DNA from: Megaleporinus macrocephalus
Taxonomy: Eukaryota; Chordata; Actinopteri; Characiformes; Anostomidae
NCBI GenBank assembly: GCA_021613375.1
Contig: CM038709.1
Location: 33,809,915 to 33,873,914, forward strand
Reading direction: 5' to 3'
Length of the DNA stretch: 64,000 bases
Shown here: positions 39,361 to 51,113 of the stretch, piece after piece
How positions within the stretch are numbered: the first letter of the stretch is position 1
How the letters are laid out: every line of letters begins with the position of its first letter
Made by a program: the position numbers and the translations under genes
Notes under the pieces: model-generated
What the model was told of the DNA's origin: nothing
The model's input: only the letters and a program-made list of their open reading frames with translations
Databases searched by the model: none

Positions 39361-40199
39361 AATTATATATATATATATATAAGTACCTCCTACATGTTAT
39401 GAAGTTATTCTATGTCTGTAAATTAATAGCAGTGATCAAATGCTTGTTGTTTATTTACAAACATGGATATATAGTTTTTCATAATTACTACTTTGTGCTC
39501 AGGTTACAGTTCTTTGGCTCCCACATCTGAAATCCACACATTCCTGCATAGCCTTTGGCATAGAACAAGAGATTTATGGGGTCATTTCCACCTAATAAGC
39601 CCTAGCAACAGCTAACTGTTCACATAATGAGCACTGGAAAGACAAATTACTGACAAAATGACAAGAAAACACAGAGGTGGAGAACTGGAAAGACACTTGT
39701 GACAGGCTACATATGCTGCCATACACTGTTTGTGTGTTCTGAGCATATGTGAAGTAACCCCAGAGGAATTCTTTGTGTATATCAATGTGTGTGGGTGTGT
39801 GTGTGGGTGTGTGTGTGTGTGTTTCACTGTATCATGTGGCAATCCCAGAGGAATGTGTGTGTGTATGTGTCTCCCAGCTCAGATTTCATATATTGATGTC
39901 TGTGACTGCAGGCACTATCAGTAGAGAATGAGAGTGCGTGAAGGACAGATGGACTGTTTGTATGAGGGAGGGGATCTAATCAGGATAAGGATTTAAGGTT
40001 TTCATTATTATATATCACTAGAAATACCTTTAGATCAGTGTTTTTCTCTGACATGGTACTATTATCTGCAGTATTAAACCAGATATTGTCACTCGCAGAA
40101 TAAAATTCTAAAAGGCAACTTTACAGGAGAAGAAAAACATTTTTACACTGTAAAGGGTAAAAAATGATCTAGAGTGTGACTGATTTCAAGAGTGCATTG
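39361..40199. other. Gene-free stretch with (TA) and (GT) runs
   Basis: TA run at 39365-39380 and GT/GGTGT run at 39788-39822. No gene. Confidence 0.45.
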
Positions 40200-40860
40200 C
40201 CGACTCATTTATGAGGTCACCAACAAACTTACTGGCCTCAGTTAAGGTCAATGTTCACGACTCCACAATGAGAAAGACACTAAGCGAAAAAGACATGCAT
40301 AAGAGAGTTGCAAGGCTCAAACCACTGCTGACCAAAAATAACACTAAGGCTTTTCTCGCATTTGCCCAAAAACATCTAGATGGCCTCCAAGACTTATGGG
40401 ATACAATTGCACTGATGAGACAAAGGGACTTTTAAAAGGCTTAGATTTTGTTACATCTGGTGCAAAGCCAACACTGCATTCCACCGTAAAAACATCATAC
40501 CCAGAGTGAAACGTAATGGTGGTAGTATAATGGTCTGGGGCTGCTTTGCTTCTGGAGGATCTGGATGTCTTGTCATAACTGATGAAACCATGAAACCTGC
40601 TCTAATCCAAAAATTCTGACCCAGAGTTTGCACCCATCAGTTCATGACTCCAAGCTCAAATAGAGTTGGAACAGGACATTGATCCAAAGCACACAGAAGA
40701 AATCAGATTAGGGTCGTCCAGCATACCTAAAAATTGAACTGGTCTGCAGGAGTTAGGAAGGATATTATGCTGCATTTTCCTCAAAGCTCAACAAAATTCA
40801 AACTGTGGGGGTGGTGGATGCTTTTGCACTCCTTTGCAACTGGGCATGAACTATTCCTTT
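40200..40860 (+). pseudogene. Decayed Tc1-like transposase
   Basis: The 74-codon frame 40211-40435 contains HKRVARLKPLLTKNNTKA and FAQKHLDGLQDLWDT, typical of the region before the first catalytic Asp in Tc1 transposases. In other frames 40470-40620 reads NTAFHRKNIIPRVKRNGG, SIMVWGCFASGGSGCL and ETMKPALIQKF, the central catalytic domain. Stops and frameshifts at about 40436 and after 40617 break it. The SPDLNP block is not recognisable. Confidence 0.8.
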
Positions 40861-42169
40861 AAGCTTCACCCACCACTCACACTGCCTACTGTGTATAGAA
40901 ATGTCACAGTAAAAATGTGAACAGTACTCTTAATTGTGCAGGACTCTGCTGTGTAGCTGCTTAAAGTAGGTGTTTTGGAATGTGCCTGGGAGAGGTGTGT
41001 GTGTGTGGTCAGATAACTGCATTGATCTTCTGACAAGTGCAGATTAGGGCCTGTTTTGAAACACAGTTGATGAGGATGCAGAACATCTGGATTTATTAAG
41101 CAGCTGTCCTGGATGACAGCCCTAACAAACTGGATCTTAAGCTTGAAAACATACATGTAATTAGGTTATGTTTGACATATTACTGCTGGTATATGGGTCA
41201 ATGTGCAGTTTAGCCTTGATTTTGCAGCACTGAACTGGAATCAGAGATTTACCCATAAATGTAGAATTTTTAGATTATATATGTCTTTAATTTATTTCAT
41301 ATCTGTAATGTACTTGCATAATTTACAGAGAATGGAGTGACTACTCGAATTACACATTACTTTCATAACAGAAATGTTCCAATACTTTTAGTTGCTTACA
41401 AGTAAGAACATCAAATCTTTGTCTTATACTCCAGGTAAGACTGTACATATTGTCTTAATTTAGGCCACATAAGCCATATTTAAGAATTACTATACTTAAG
41501 AAAAAAACCTTATCCACAGAATATGATGGAACATTTACTGACATGTAAGGGTGGGCATTATGGCATTTATTATTATCACAATAAATGTTGTTACAATGTT
41601 TTACAAAATGCTCATTTTGTACATATTATTTGTGTCATTAGACCAATTGACTGACACATTACAGCGAGAGAGCATAATTAATCATGTTTAACTGGTTTTA
41701 GTGGAGGGCAATAAAAAAACAAAAATGAGTGCAGAGTATTAGAGTTTCACAGTCATAAAAAATAAATGCACATGTGGTAGTGAGTATATGTGTATAGTGT
41801 TATTAATCTTATTACCATATTATTAACATAACATCATTATCTTTAGCTCATGTGAGTTTCATGTGAGCTGTGTCTGGCTTTGTGGAAAGACAGACTTTTC
41901 TGTGGGGTGGTCTTGTATCTAGCACTTTATGCATATTCGTGAATGTATATTTGTTTCCTGTGTGATGTCAGGTGAGACTAGAGCATCTTCATAAATCACT
42001 GTGGCCTAAATTCTCATCCCCTTATCCATGCAGCTGTCGTATGATCTTTCATCAGTCTTATTTATTCCAGAATTTGTCAACATGGTTTTTTTTGTGTCAT
42101 TTTGCTGTCTTTTCAGGACCCAGTTTTCTTTTCTTATGGGACCCAGTCCACAAACTTTGACCAACGCAC
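40861..42169. other. Gene-free stretch
   Basis: AT-rich with no exon or clear repeat recognised. Confidence 0.4.
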
Positions 42170-42540
42170 ACCTTCCTGCGTTCATGTGCTTTACAATATT
42201 ACTGATCTTTGTGAAAGCCTATTATAGCTTACTGAGAGTTTTGGACAATATGCCCAAAAGTTTGTTGGCAGCTGCTCGTCCAAGATTTGTTCTGAAAGTG
42301 GCTAGTTAGCATTCCTCTCTTTGCTTTAGTAACATCCTCTGAAGGCTTTACACTAGATTTGATTGATTGAGCATTTGTGAGGTCAGCTATTGATGCTGGA
42401 TGATTAGTTCTGCATATCTCTAGATCATCACAGAGACATTGGATGGAGCTCCATCACTCCAGAGAACACAGTTTTCACTACTTCCAGTGCCATGCTCAAG
42501 GTGGCTTTGTTCAAAGTTGATCAAATCTGGAGCAGTGCAC
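42170..42540 (-). mobile_element. Tc1-like fragments (same family as 39094 and 42930)
   Basis: GAGCATTTGTGAGGTCAGCTATTGATGCTGGATGA (42368-42403) and TCCATCACTCCAGAGAACACAGTTTTCAC (42450-42478) are hallmarks of a widespread fish Tc1 lineage read antisense. Sequence between and around is scrambled. Confidence 0.6.
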
Positions 42541-42929
42541 GGGGGTGGGTGAGAGAAAACGACATTATTCATGATGATTTATAACCCAAAATCAGAAGGC
42601 AGGCAAAAGCCACAATACTACCATCAGTAATTACAAAAATTAGTAGCTTGTCTTTTAAGTTATGATATAATCGTTTGTGCTTACATATTTGTATTGTTAT
42701 TAACAAGCATTAACAAGCTCAGTTTGGGCCAAACCATAAACAGTCCAGTTTAAATCCAGTGATCCCGAGAGTTTACACATGTTTTTAATTTGCTTCTCAA
42801 TTCAGTGTTAGAAAAATGCTATGCTAAATTCCAGAATCTAGCATGAAAATAAACTGCATATCAATTTACACAATTCCAAATGGTATGTCAGACAACAATT
42901 AAACCCAAATAATTATAGAGAAAACTGCT

Positions 42930-43400
42930 GCTGGTCAAATGTGTAAGGCCACCTCACCATCGCACCTATATCAGCTTGTTGGACATCCAATTCCAAAATC
43001 ATGGGAGTCGAGCCTGTCTTTGTCGCTAGAGCAACCTCCATTCTTCAAGGAAGGCTTTCCACAACATTTGTGGGAACTTGTGCCCAGTCAGGCAAAAGAG
43101 GATTTTGGAGAACAGATGTTGGACATTCCAGCATTCCAGTACATCCTGAGGGTGTTCAGTGTGGTTGAGGTCAGGGCTCACTGTAGGCCACCGGAGGTCC
43201 TCCACACCACACTCAGCAAACCATGTCTTTATGAACCTTGCTCTGTGCACAGGGACACAGTCATGCTGAAACAAGAGAGGGAGAACTGTTGCCACAATCT
43301 TGAAAGTATATAAAGTCTAAAATGTCTTTGTATGCTGTAGTATTAACATCAGTCTTTATTGTAAGGGGCCAAACTCTGAAAAACAGCTCCAGATTATTAT
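42930..43400 (-). pseudogene. Decayed Tc1-like transposase, C-terminal half
   Basis: The minus-strand frame 43026-43295 reads LPLLFQHDCVPVHRARFIKTW, then WPTVSPDLNHTEHPQDVLE and ends WKAFLEEW, matching the catalytic C-terminal half of Tc1 transposases. The motif PDLNPIEH is mutated to PDLNHTEH. Sequence to 43400 on the same strand is the preceding part of the gene (antisense GGGCCAAACTCTGAAAAACAGC). The 124-codon + strand frame overlying it (42939-43313) is an antisense shadow. Confidence 0.8.
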
Positions 43401-43619
43401 CCCTCCTGCAAAACACAGAGAGCAAGTGTAATTGTCTGTGTGTCTGAAGGTATATGTCTGTTTAGTCTTTGGGAGCTAGACCCAAATGCCATAGTACCTT
43501 CTTCCAGACAGCAGAAGAGAGAACAATTTGTGTGAGATGTGTCGTGTCATCTATAATGCTAATGGCTTTGTAGATGCAGTGTGCGGTGTATATGCCCATG
43601 ATGGAGGGAAGAGAGCCCA

Positions 43620-43960
43620 ATGGTTTTTCTAGCTGTCCTAAGAGCTGTTCCTACTTTCAACGTCGGCAGTGGCAGTGTTATGGTCTGGGCTTTTCGTGGC
43701 ATTCTCTGGGCCCACTCATCCATGTTGAAGGCACTCTCGACTGATTTGAACAGGAATCCATCCTTGCAGATCACACCCATAAATTCTGGGGTGGATGGGA
43801 TATTTCAGCAAGACAGAGCAACACATCATACAGCTAGAAATGGCAGACATTGGTTAGAAGACCATGGCCAAGACTTTCAAGTACTTCCCTCGACCCCCTA
43901 ATTCCCCAGACTTGAACCCAAGCACTTGTGGGACCACATTGATCGTAGTGTTTCTATCTA
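43620..43960 (+). pseudogene. Decayed Tc1-like transposase of a second lineage
   Basis: On the + strand SGSVMVWAFRGILWAHSSM, IFQQDRATHHTARNGRHWL and, after a frame change at about 43870, PNSPDLNPS represent the second and third catalytic blocks. The canonical Asp-Asn-Ala after FQQ is DRA here. It is opposite in orientation to 42930-43400 and of a different lineage, related to the fragment at 25030. Confidence 0.75.
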
Positions 43961-44439
43961 GCTGCTATCCATGCTGCACGCAGCAGTTGCTCTGGATATA
44001 TGCCGGTGGTCTTGACTGTGTGTTTATTTGTATATTAACAGAGAATCAAAATTAGATTCCAAAATCAATTTATATGTGGTGCTCTTGAAGGGCCCCATTT
44101 CAGTTAGGGCCCTGGTTAGTCAGGTCCACCACAACACAGTCTGATGCCCCTACTTATTTTAATTAGTAATAAGCTTTTCTTATTGTAATTATTAAATATC
44201 AGCAAAACCTTTAAACAGAAGACACTCAATTATTTGTATTGCTACAATAATAATAATCAACATCATCGTCAACATCATCATCAAACTTGTTTTACTCTCA
44301 TTTCTACGTTAAGCATCAACATTATAACCAAACATTTGTTCACTTTTAGCTACTTAAACATCAAAATTAGTCTGAATGCACTTCCGTAATACGTGCTGTA
44401 TATTTATTCTCTATTTCTTTCTTCCTCTCTCTTTTTCAG
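43961..44439. other. Upstream intron sequence of the vangl gene
   Basis: AT-rich with CATCATCAT/CAACATCATC short repeats near 44265. It ends in a strong pyrimidine tract and CAG acceptor (44438-44439). Confidence 0.5.
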
Positions 44440-44550
44440 GTTGATATCTGATAACAGACTGACATCACTCGTCGTTACGTGATCAACAGCTCCTCTCTGG
44501 CTGCACCCCTCAGAGCTATTCACCTACCATTGGGCACATAGAGCATCATA
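44440..44550 (+). other. vangl 5' untranslated part of first coding exon
   Basis: Starts after the acceptor CTCTCTTTTTCAG. The 111-nt leader has no upstream ATG, and the start codon context is ATAATGG (A at -3, G at +4), favourable for initiation. An unseen upstream exon must precede it. Confidence 0.8.
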
Positions 44551-44612
44551 ATGGACACAGACTCTGTCCACTCAGGCCACTCCCACCACTCACGAGGGTC
44601 AAACAGACACAG
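44551..44612 (+). CDS. vangl1: vangl exon A: start codon exon
   Basis: Encodes the first 20 residues plus two bases (AG) of codon 21. Donor is CACAG|GTAAAA with GT at 44613. The intron is phase 2 and codon 21 is completed by the first base of the next exon to give Ser. Confidence 0.9.
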
Positions 44613-47600
44613 GTAAAATGTGTTGAAAAAGCTACACATGCTCACAGCTTTGACGTTCTGCTTTTTTGTAGAGACAGCAGTGTGTTCAAGCCGCTTTTTA
44701 CGTTTACATAGAAATCTTTCATTCACACTTCACAATGTACTTACCCGAGAAGAAAATGAGCTTAATTAATTTATAAAGACTTTTAATTTCAACTATTAAT
44801 TCCAGTTAAATCTAATTAGGACACTAAGCATTTAATGAGGAATGATTTTATGCACATAATTAATGAGCTTGACTGTAAATGGAGATCTATTAAGGGGAGA
44901 GGAATTTTAGGGAGTTTATTCTAGTAATTAATGAAAAATGTTTCATCTGGATATTGAGGGTCTGAACATGCCAAGGCTGCATGTAACGTGGTTTGGAGCT
45001 GGTTATATGATGTGGATATTAATATCTCATTTGAAAGTTTGAAAAAATCTCAAATAAGAGCGTATGGCCATGTAACCTTGTACTGTGACTCAAATGATCT
45101 GTGTCTGATTGTCTCCTGCTCTGTGTATACGTGTTCCTCAATATGTTTTACTTATGTATGTGTGTCTGTCCTCTGTAAATGTCTGTGTCAGAGCATGTGA
45201 ATGGTCGGGAGCGTCAGACATTTCTACTTCTTGCTCAAAAAAGTTTTCTGTAATCACTCCAGCTCGGCTCTGGGTTTTCGGTTTCCCTGCGCCACACTCG
45301 CCCCTTGCTCACACATCAGAGGAAACGCTAGTAATGTAATTAATCAACATTATTAAACAATAAATTGAGTTAAACTGTTTTCAGAAAGTATAGGTTTGAA
45401 GTGACGGCCCAATCACAGGCTGGAAGACTTTAGTGGGTAAACAAACTCACTTGTTTTAAATAAGCTCTTCTTCAGCATTTGCACAGCAAAATGTACAACA
45501 TGAGTCTGACGCTGTTAAATACATGTAGAACCATTCTGTGATCGGTGAGAAATTTGTAGGTCTAGGGTTAGATGTTGTGTGTAAATGCCCATTGTGTGCA
45601 TACCACAGAGTTAACTCATTAGTTCAATAAACTTAGTGAATTCTTAAACCCCGTTTACACCTGGTAACTTCTTGTGACAAATATCTGGATTGTATCCTGA
45701 TAAGCTGCATGCATTCACGCTTGGTACTCTAAGCGTCTCCAGTTAGTTGGACTGTAATCTGATTGCTGCGTGGGACAGAAAATTTGCAAATTTGTGCTCC
45801 ATCCAAATGCGTTCTCCATGAGTACGTTTCTGCAGATATGGATCTTGTGCTAAATAATGTACTGGGTGGGGAGGAGGTTATTTGGTGCTGGGAGGGGGAC
45901 TGGGAATTTTACCAGCTCTCTCGATTACACAGACATTGTCTAAAATGTAGCTGTCAAGATGCTGTTACTGAGAAAAATCAGAAAAGCAGAAAATCTGCAC
46001 TTTAAACAAGGAAGCTGCTGGGTTTCTCAGAACAATGAACGGACCAGCCCACAGTCCAGACCTCGTCCGCACTGAGTGTGTTAGGGATTGCTGTTTTAAT
46101 TAGAAATAAATTACTAACTGTATGTACATATTAACTTAGTTACAGATATATAATATTTAAGATATTATATAGATATATGTATATATGGCCACTGACGTTG
46201 TTTGAAAGTAAGTGTGTGTCTTTGTGTGTGTAGTGTAAGTGTATAGTGTAATGTGTGTCTTTACTCATCTGGGGCTCTTATTTAACCATAGTAATTTAAT
46301 TCTTTCACACAGACACACTCTCTGTCTCTCTCTTTCTTTTTTTCTTTCACTCTCTATCTGCATTGCTGGTGTTGACCCACCCTCCTGACTCTACCTGACC
46401 CACTGCAGGCAGGGAGCTATATTTTGCCCTCTATTGTTGCTGGCTTTCCTGTCGCCACTCCACCAAAAAGTCCCAGTAGAGCTGTGGAATTTAGGCACAG
46501 CAGCAGTTTAACCCTTTTAAACCCACCACAATGAGCTCTTTAAAACAAGCAGAGACATTCTGAAGAAGGTGTAGACTCTGAACTTTCAACTGATGCCATG
46601 TTTATGTTCCTGTATAGAAGAGAATATGTTTCATTATGGATTTAAAGAAAGATTATTGCTGTGCAGTCTTGTCTTGTGGAGAGAAAGTCCTTTACAATTT
46701 GCCTTATTGTTTGCCTTATTAATTTTAAATATCAAAACAGACACACATGCAGACTGAAACTTGTTGCCATAGAGTGCAATTTAAATGAAGGTAAACACAT
46801 TATTATGTAATTACCTATAAACAGTGATGTAAATCAAATGTTAGGTGAGGCAGTAACAATAACTCAAGGCTTCTATGGGTTGAGCACTGTAATAATAAAT
46901 TTGCCGTTATAAGCCCTTCCTCCGTTTCTGTTTTTCTGTCCTTTTCTTCCTCAGGAAATATTATGTGTTTTGCTTTTCTTTTTTCATTCTTGTGCAAGAG
47001 AAAGTATCTTAACGCAGGATATATATTTAATATTTCTTATTTTGACATTGATTAAATTACAGAAAAAATTCTACCCTGATCATGTCAAAGCCTTTGTAAT
47101 ATTTTTTTTAAGTTTTATCTCTTCCTCTGAAGCATGTGATCATATGATTCTCAGGTGAATTTCATCTACTGATCAGATATTTTGTCAAGACTTGTAAAAT
47201 CTTGAGTGCTTTTTGTCAATAAAGCAAAAAAAAGCATACCAAAAATGTGATATCTAGGAAGAGTACTATTATTTACATGAAGTTAAACTCTGTAATTGTG
47301 ATATTGAAAACAGTGAAACCATTTAAATAACAATAATAATAAATATAGGCTTCCTGCTGTTCCGGCTTGATAGCTAATTTGTATAGCTAATAAGCACATT
47401 TGTAAGTATTGAGAGAAAATAAGAGAAGGTCAGTTAGAGAGGGACAGGGAATGGATTCAGACTGCACACAGTGAAGTTTAGCATTTGCTTAAAAACCTTT
47501 AGCATATAGAATTGTTATTAACACATTCAAACAATGTTAGCCGTCTCCAGGGGGTTGCCAAGTTAGACATTATCACACAGATTTGATGCTACTTGCTATC

Positions 47601-48383
47601 AAATTAGTTATTTGTCAGTGGTGTTTTTGCTCATTACATTATAATTTAGAGAAGAGTACTAAAAAGCAAGTTAAAATATTAAATTATTATAGGCTAACAT
47701 CGTACTACTCCTATTACTACTACTGCTATTACAATAATAATATTAGTTGTTGTTATTCTTTTTTTTAATCTTTTCTTTTTCTTATAGAGTATTCAAACAA
47801 TGGACATATTTAATAAACACATTCCTTTTTATAACCTCCTACATACCAGTCGAGATACAAAATATCATAATGTGCTGTTCTGTTCATCGACCACACATCA
47901 ATGTCTAGACAACACAGCAGAGGTAAATTAGTGTTCTGAAGAAAATTGATTACTAATCTACTAATTACGTACTCTCATGTGTATTAGATCAGAAATCTGC
48001 ACTGGCATGTGGCCCTCAAGGACAGAAATTAAAATCATTAATATGCTTACACTTTATAAAACCCTAAAATTAAATCTAATGCATAGTTGTAGGTCTGCAT
48101 GTAGGTTTGATTTGTGAATCAAAAAGCTGAAACCAGGCTTTGCTTATGCTTCTTCACATTAGGCTCAGACCAGCAGCAAATATCTCACAGAGGGAGGGCT
48201 TGAAAGATAGTTAAATTATAATTGACATAGTAATTAAAAAGAAATTGAAGATCTGTCAGCAGATGCTGATGTCTAATGACTTGACAGCTTTTGCAAATGA
48301 ACCAAAATGAAGATGAAAGATGCAAGTAGTCTCGGTAGTAAAATGCACTGCGCTTAAAATAAACATTCTCGTACAGGTTTTAT

Positions 48384-48481
<98 letters not shown>

Positions 48482-50319
48482 TATACATATGCATTCATTA
48501 TGTTATTGTGTAATTAACTATGCCATTGAGTAATAATGTTTAAGTAGTGTGATTTTAGTTAAATAACCTCCAGTCTTTCTGGGAGTAACTGATGACAATA
48601 TCTTGGGCTTTAAACTAAAATCATTCAGATTTGAGTGAACATCCGGGCTCTTCGTCTGCGACGCCATGCTGTACTTACTTTTTTAGCCTTTTTTTCATCA
48701 TTTACAAAATTTTCAAAACAAGCTGGTGAACAGGAAGTCAGCTTCAGCTCCCAGATCTTTAAGAATATTATGGACAACTTTATTTCCAAGATGTTAGTTT
48801 GCTCTGCACATTAGTATTTCACCACAGACAGTTTCTTAAATCTTAGACAAGATTAAGGCTTTGAGAAGGAAAGAGATAAAAACGGCAGCAAAAAGCGGAT
48901 CATCTTAAATTTCATTGCGAGTAACAACCCTAATTACTTTGTGTTGATATTAAGGTTTATTTTATTTTCTCTTTGTGTCTGTTTAGACATGTTTGCTTCT
49001 AAACAAGCCAGTAAGAGCCTAGCTCATCAAAATATTCACCGTAACAGACAAAGCAGCATGTTTCAAAACAAAGACCAAACATAGTGTTAAAGTATGTGTA
49101 CATCTGCATCTGGGCATTTTTTACCTTAATGAAGTTGTTTCTTTTTATTTAAACATTAAACTTATGTTAAATTCAAAACTTTACTTAAATCACAAATATC
49201 TTTTAAATAACAACATTAAAATATTGTTAGTGTTGAAATGGAGGAGTTAGGGTTTGTGACCGACACCTCATGAAAGAAAGTACCCTATATATAAAGATTC
49301 TGTATATATTTAGCTCACAATGTCTTGGGTTAAAATAGTGCATAACATAATTCTTAAAAACATCCAAGAATTATAAACATCCAACTAATAACTTAGATGT
49401 TTTATTAATAATTTAGTCATTTTTTGTTTTGTTTTTGTTTGTTGATAATTTTTTAGAATGGTCCATATGAAATGATGTGATTAAGTGAAATTATTAGGAA
49501 TTCACTGATCAACGTATTTGGATCAAATTTCACTCCAAAACACAGAACATCAGATGATATTACTACCAGTACAAGTGCTGTTCACTCGTAAAATCCAATT
49601 AAATTCCACTTCTGGAATTGTCTGGTTACAATGCTGTGTAAAATTCTCTTTTGTGTCATTTTAATAGAAGAAAACAGAACAAACAGCCTAATAAAACAAG
49701 CTTTGTGAAGGTTTTTTTTGGTTTAGGGGACAAGTTTTCAGGAAGCATGACTTCATTAACTTTGTTAAAGTAAATATAAAAAAGCATTTGGATGTCTGTG
49801 ATGTTGAATTTTGCCAGTCCCACCCAGCATTAGTTAAATGCATCACTCCTTGTGTCTGCATGTGTGTTTGGAGACTCTTAGAGCAGCACATTGCTCTGCT
49901 AAACCACACAGAGCTGTTTAAACCACAGAAGAAAAGTTTGTGCCAGTGTGCTCATTTTAACAGCTTCACTAAAAACAGTGCCACAGGACACACACTGCTC
50001 CATTTACTGAAAACTTAGCAAGCCGAAGTGGGTTACAGAACATTTGCTGTCTTTTTCTTCTTTTCAGTGTCTGTGTTAGATTTCAAGAACCCTTTTTTCC
50101 ACACTTTAAGCATCCGTGGATCATATTTTTGGAAAACACAGCTGAAATCTTTGCATGCAGTCCTGCATTCCTGATGGATTACTGTGCTTTGAAAAATGGC
50201 TGTTGTTAAACGAGTTTAATCTGTATGTTATACTGAAAGGAAGGCAGTGATCCAGAGAATTACCCTCAGCCAGACATCAGGGGACTCGCTTTCAGTCTGC
50301 TGCCCTCTGATACCACAGA

Positions 50320-50381
<62 letters not shown>

Positions 50382-50794
50382 AGATACCTAGGTTAAGGTT
50401 ATGATCAGGTTTTAGTGTAGGTATAGTGTTATTTAGCTTACAATACAAAGATCAATGGAAACCTATGAAGGACCTCAAAAATACAAAAGGACAAATGTTT
50501 GTGTGTGTGGATGTGCTTAATTATGAGGCAGAGAGAGACTGAGAGAGCTACTGTCTCAGCACAGTTTGGCTATACAACGAGCAGCAGGCAAAGGAGATCC
50601 TGGATGCCTCAGGAAAAAAGAAACATCCAGCAGCACAAACCAAATAAAACAGAAACAGAGATGCACCTCCTGACAGAATTCCTGAAAATCATTGAGATTG
50701 GTAAAAAGAATTACTTACAAAGAACATTTCACATTTGATAGTCTTTCTAAATTTGTGTTTGTCTCTCTCTCTCTCTCTCTCTCTCCCTATCTCT

Positions 50795-50845
<51 letters not shown>

Positions 50846-50866
50846 TATAAATATATATATATATAA

Positions 50867-50899
<33 letters not shown>

Positions 50900-51070
50900 G
50901 TGGCACAGTACAAGAGGAGGAGTACAAAAATACTTTCAAAAATACTCTCAAAAATAATTGGAGATAGACTGACAGATGAAGAAAAAGAAAGACAGAAAGA
51001 AAGGCCGAAAGCAGCAGCAACAGAGAGAGAGAAATTAAGTAAGAGATTGCGATAGAGTAGAACAGAAGGA

Positions 51071-51113
<43 letters not shown>

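Noticed and set aside
42939..43313. 124-codon open frame on + strand
   Set aside because: It is the antisense of a Tc1-like transposase whose motifs are clear on the minus strand.
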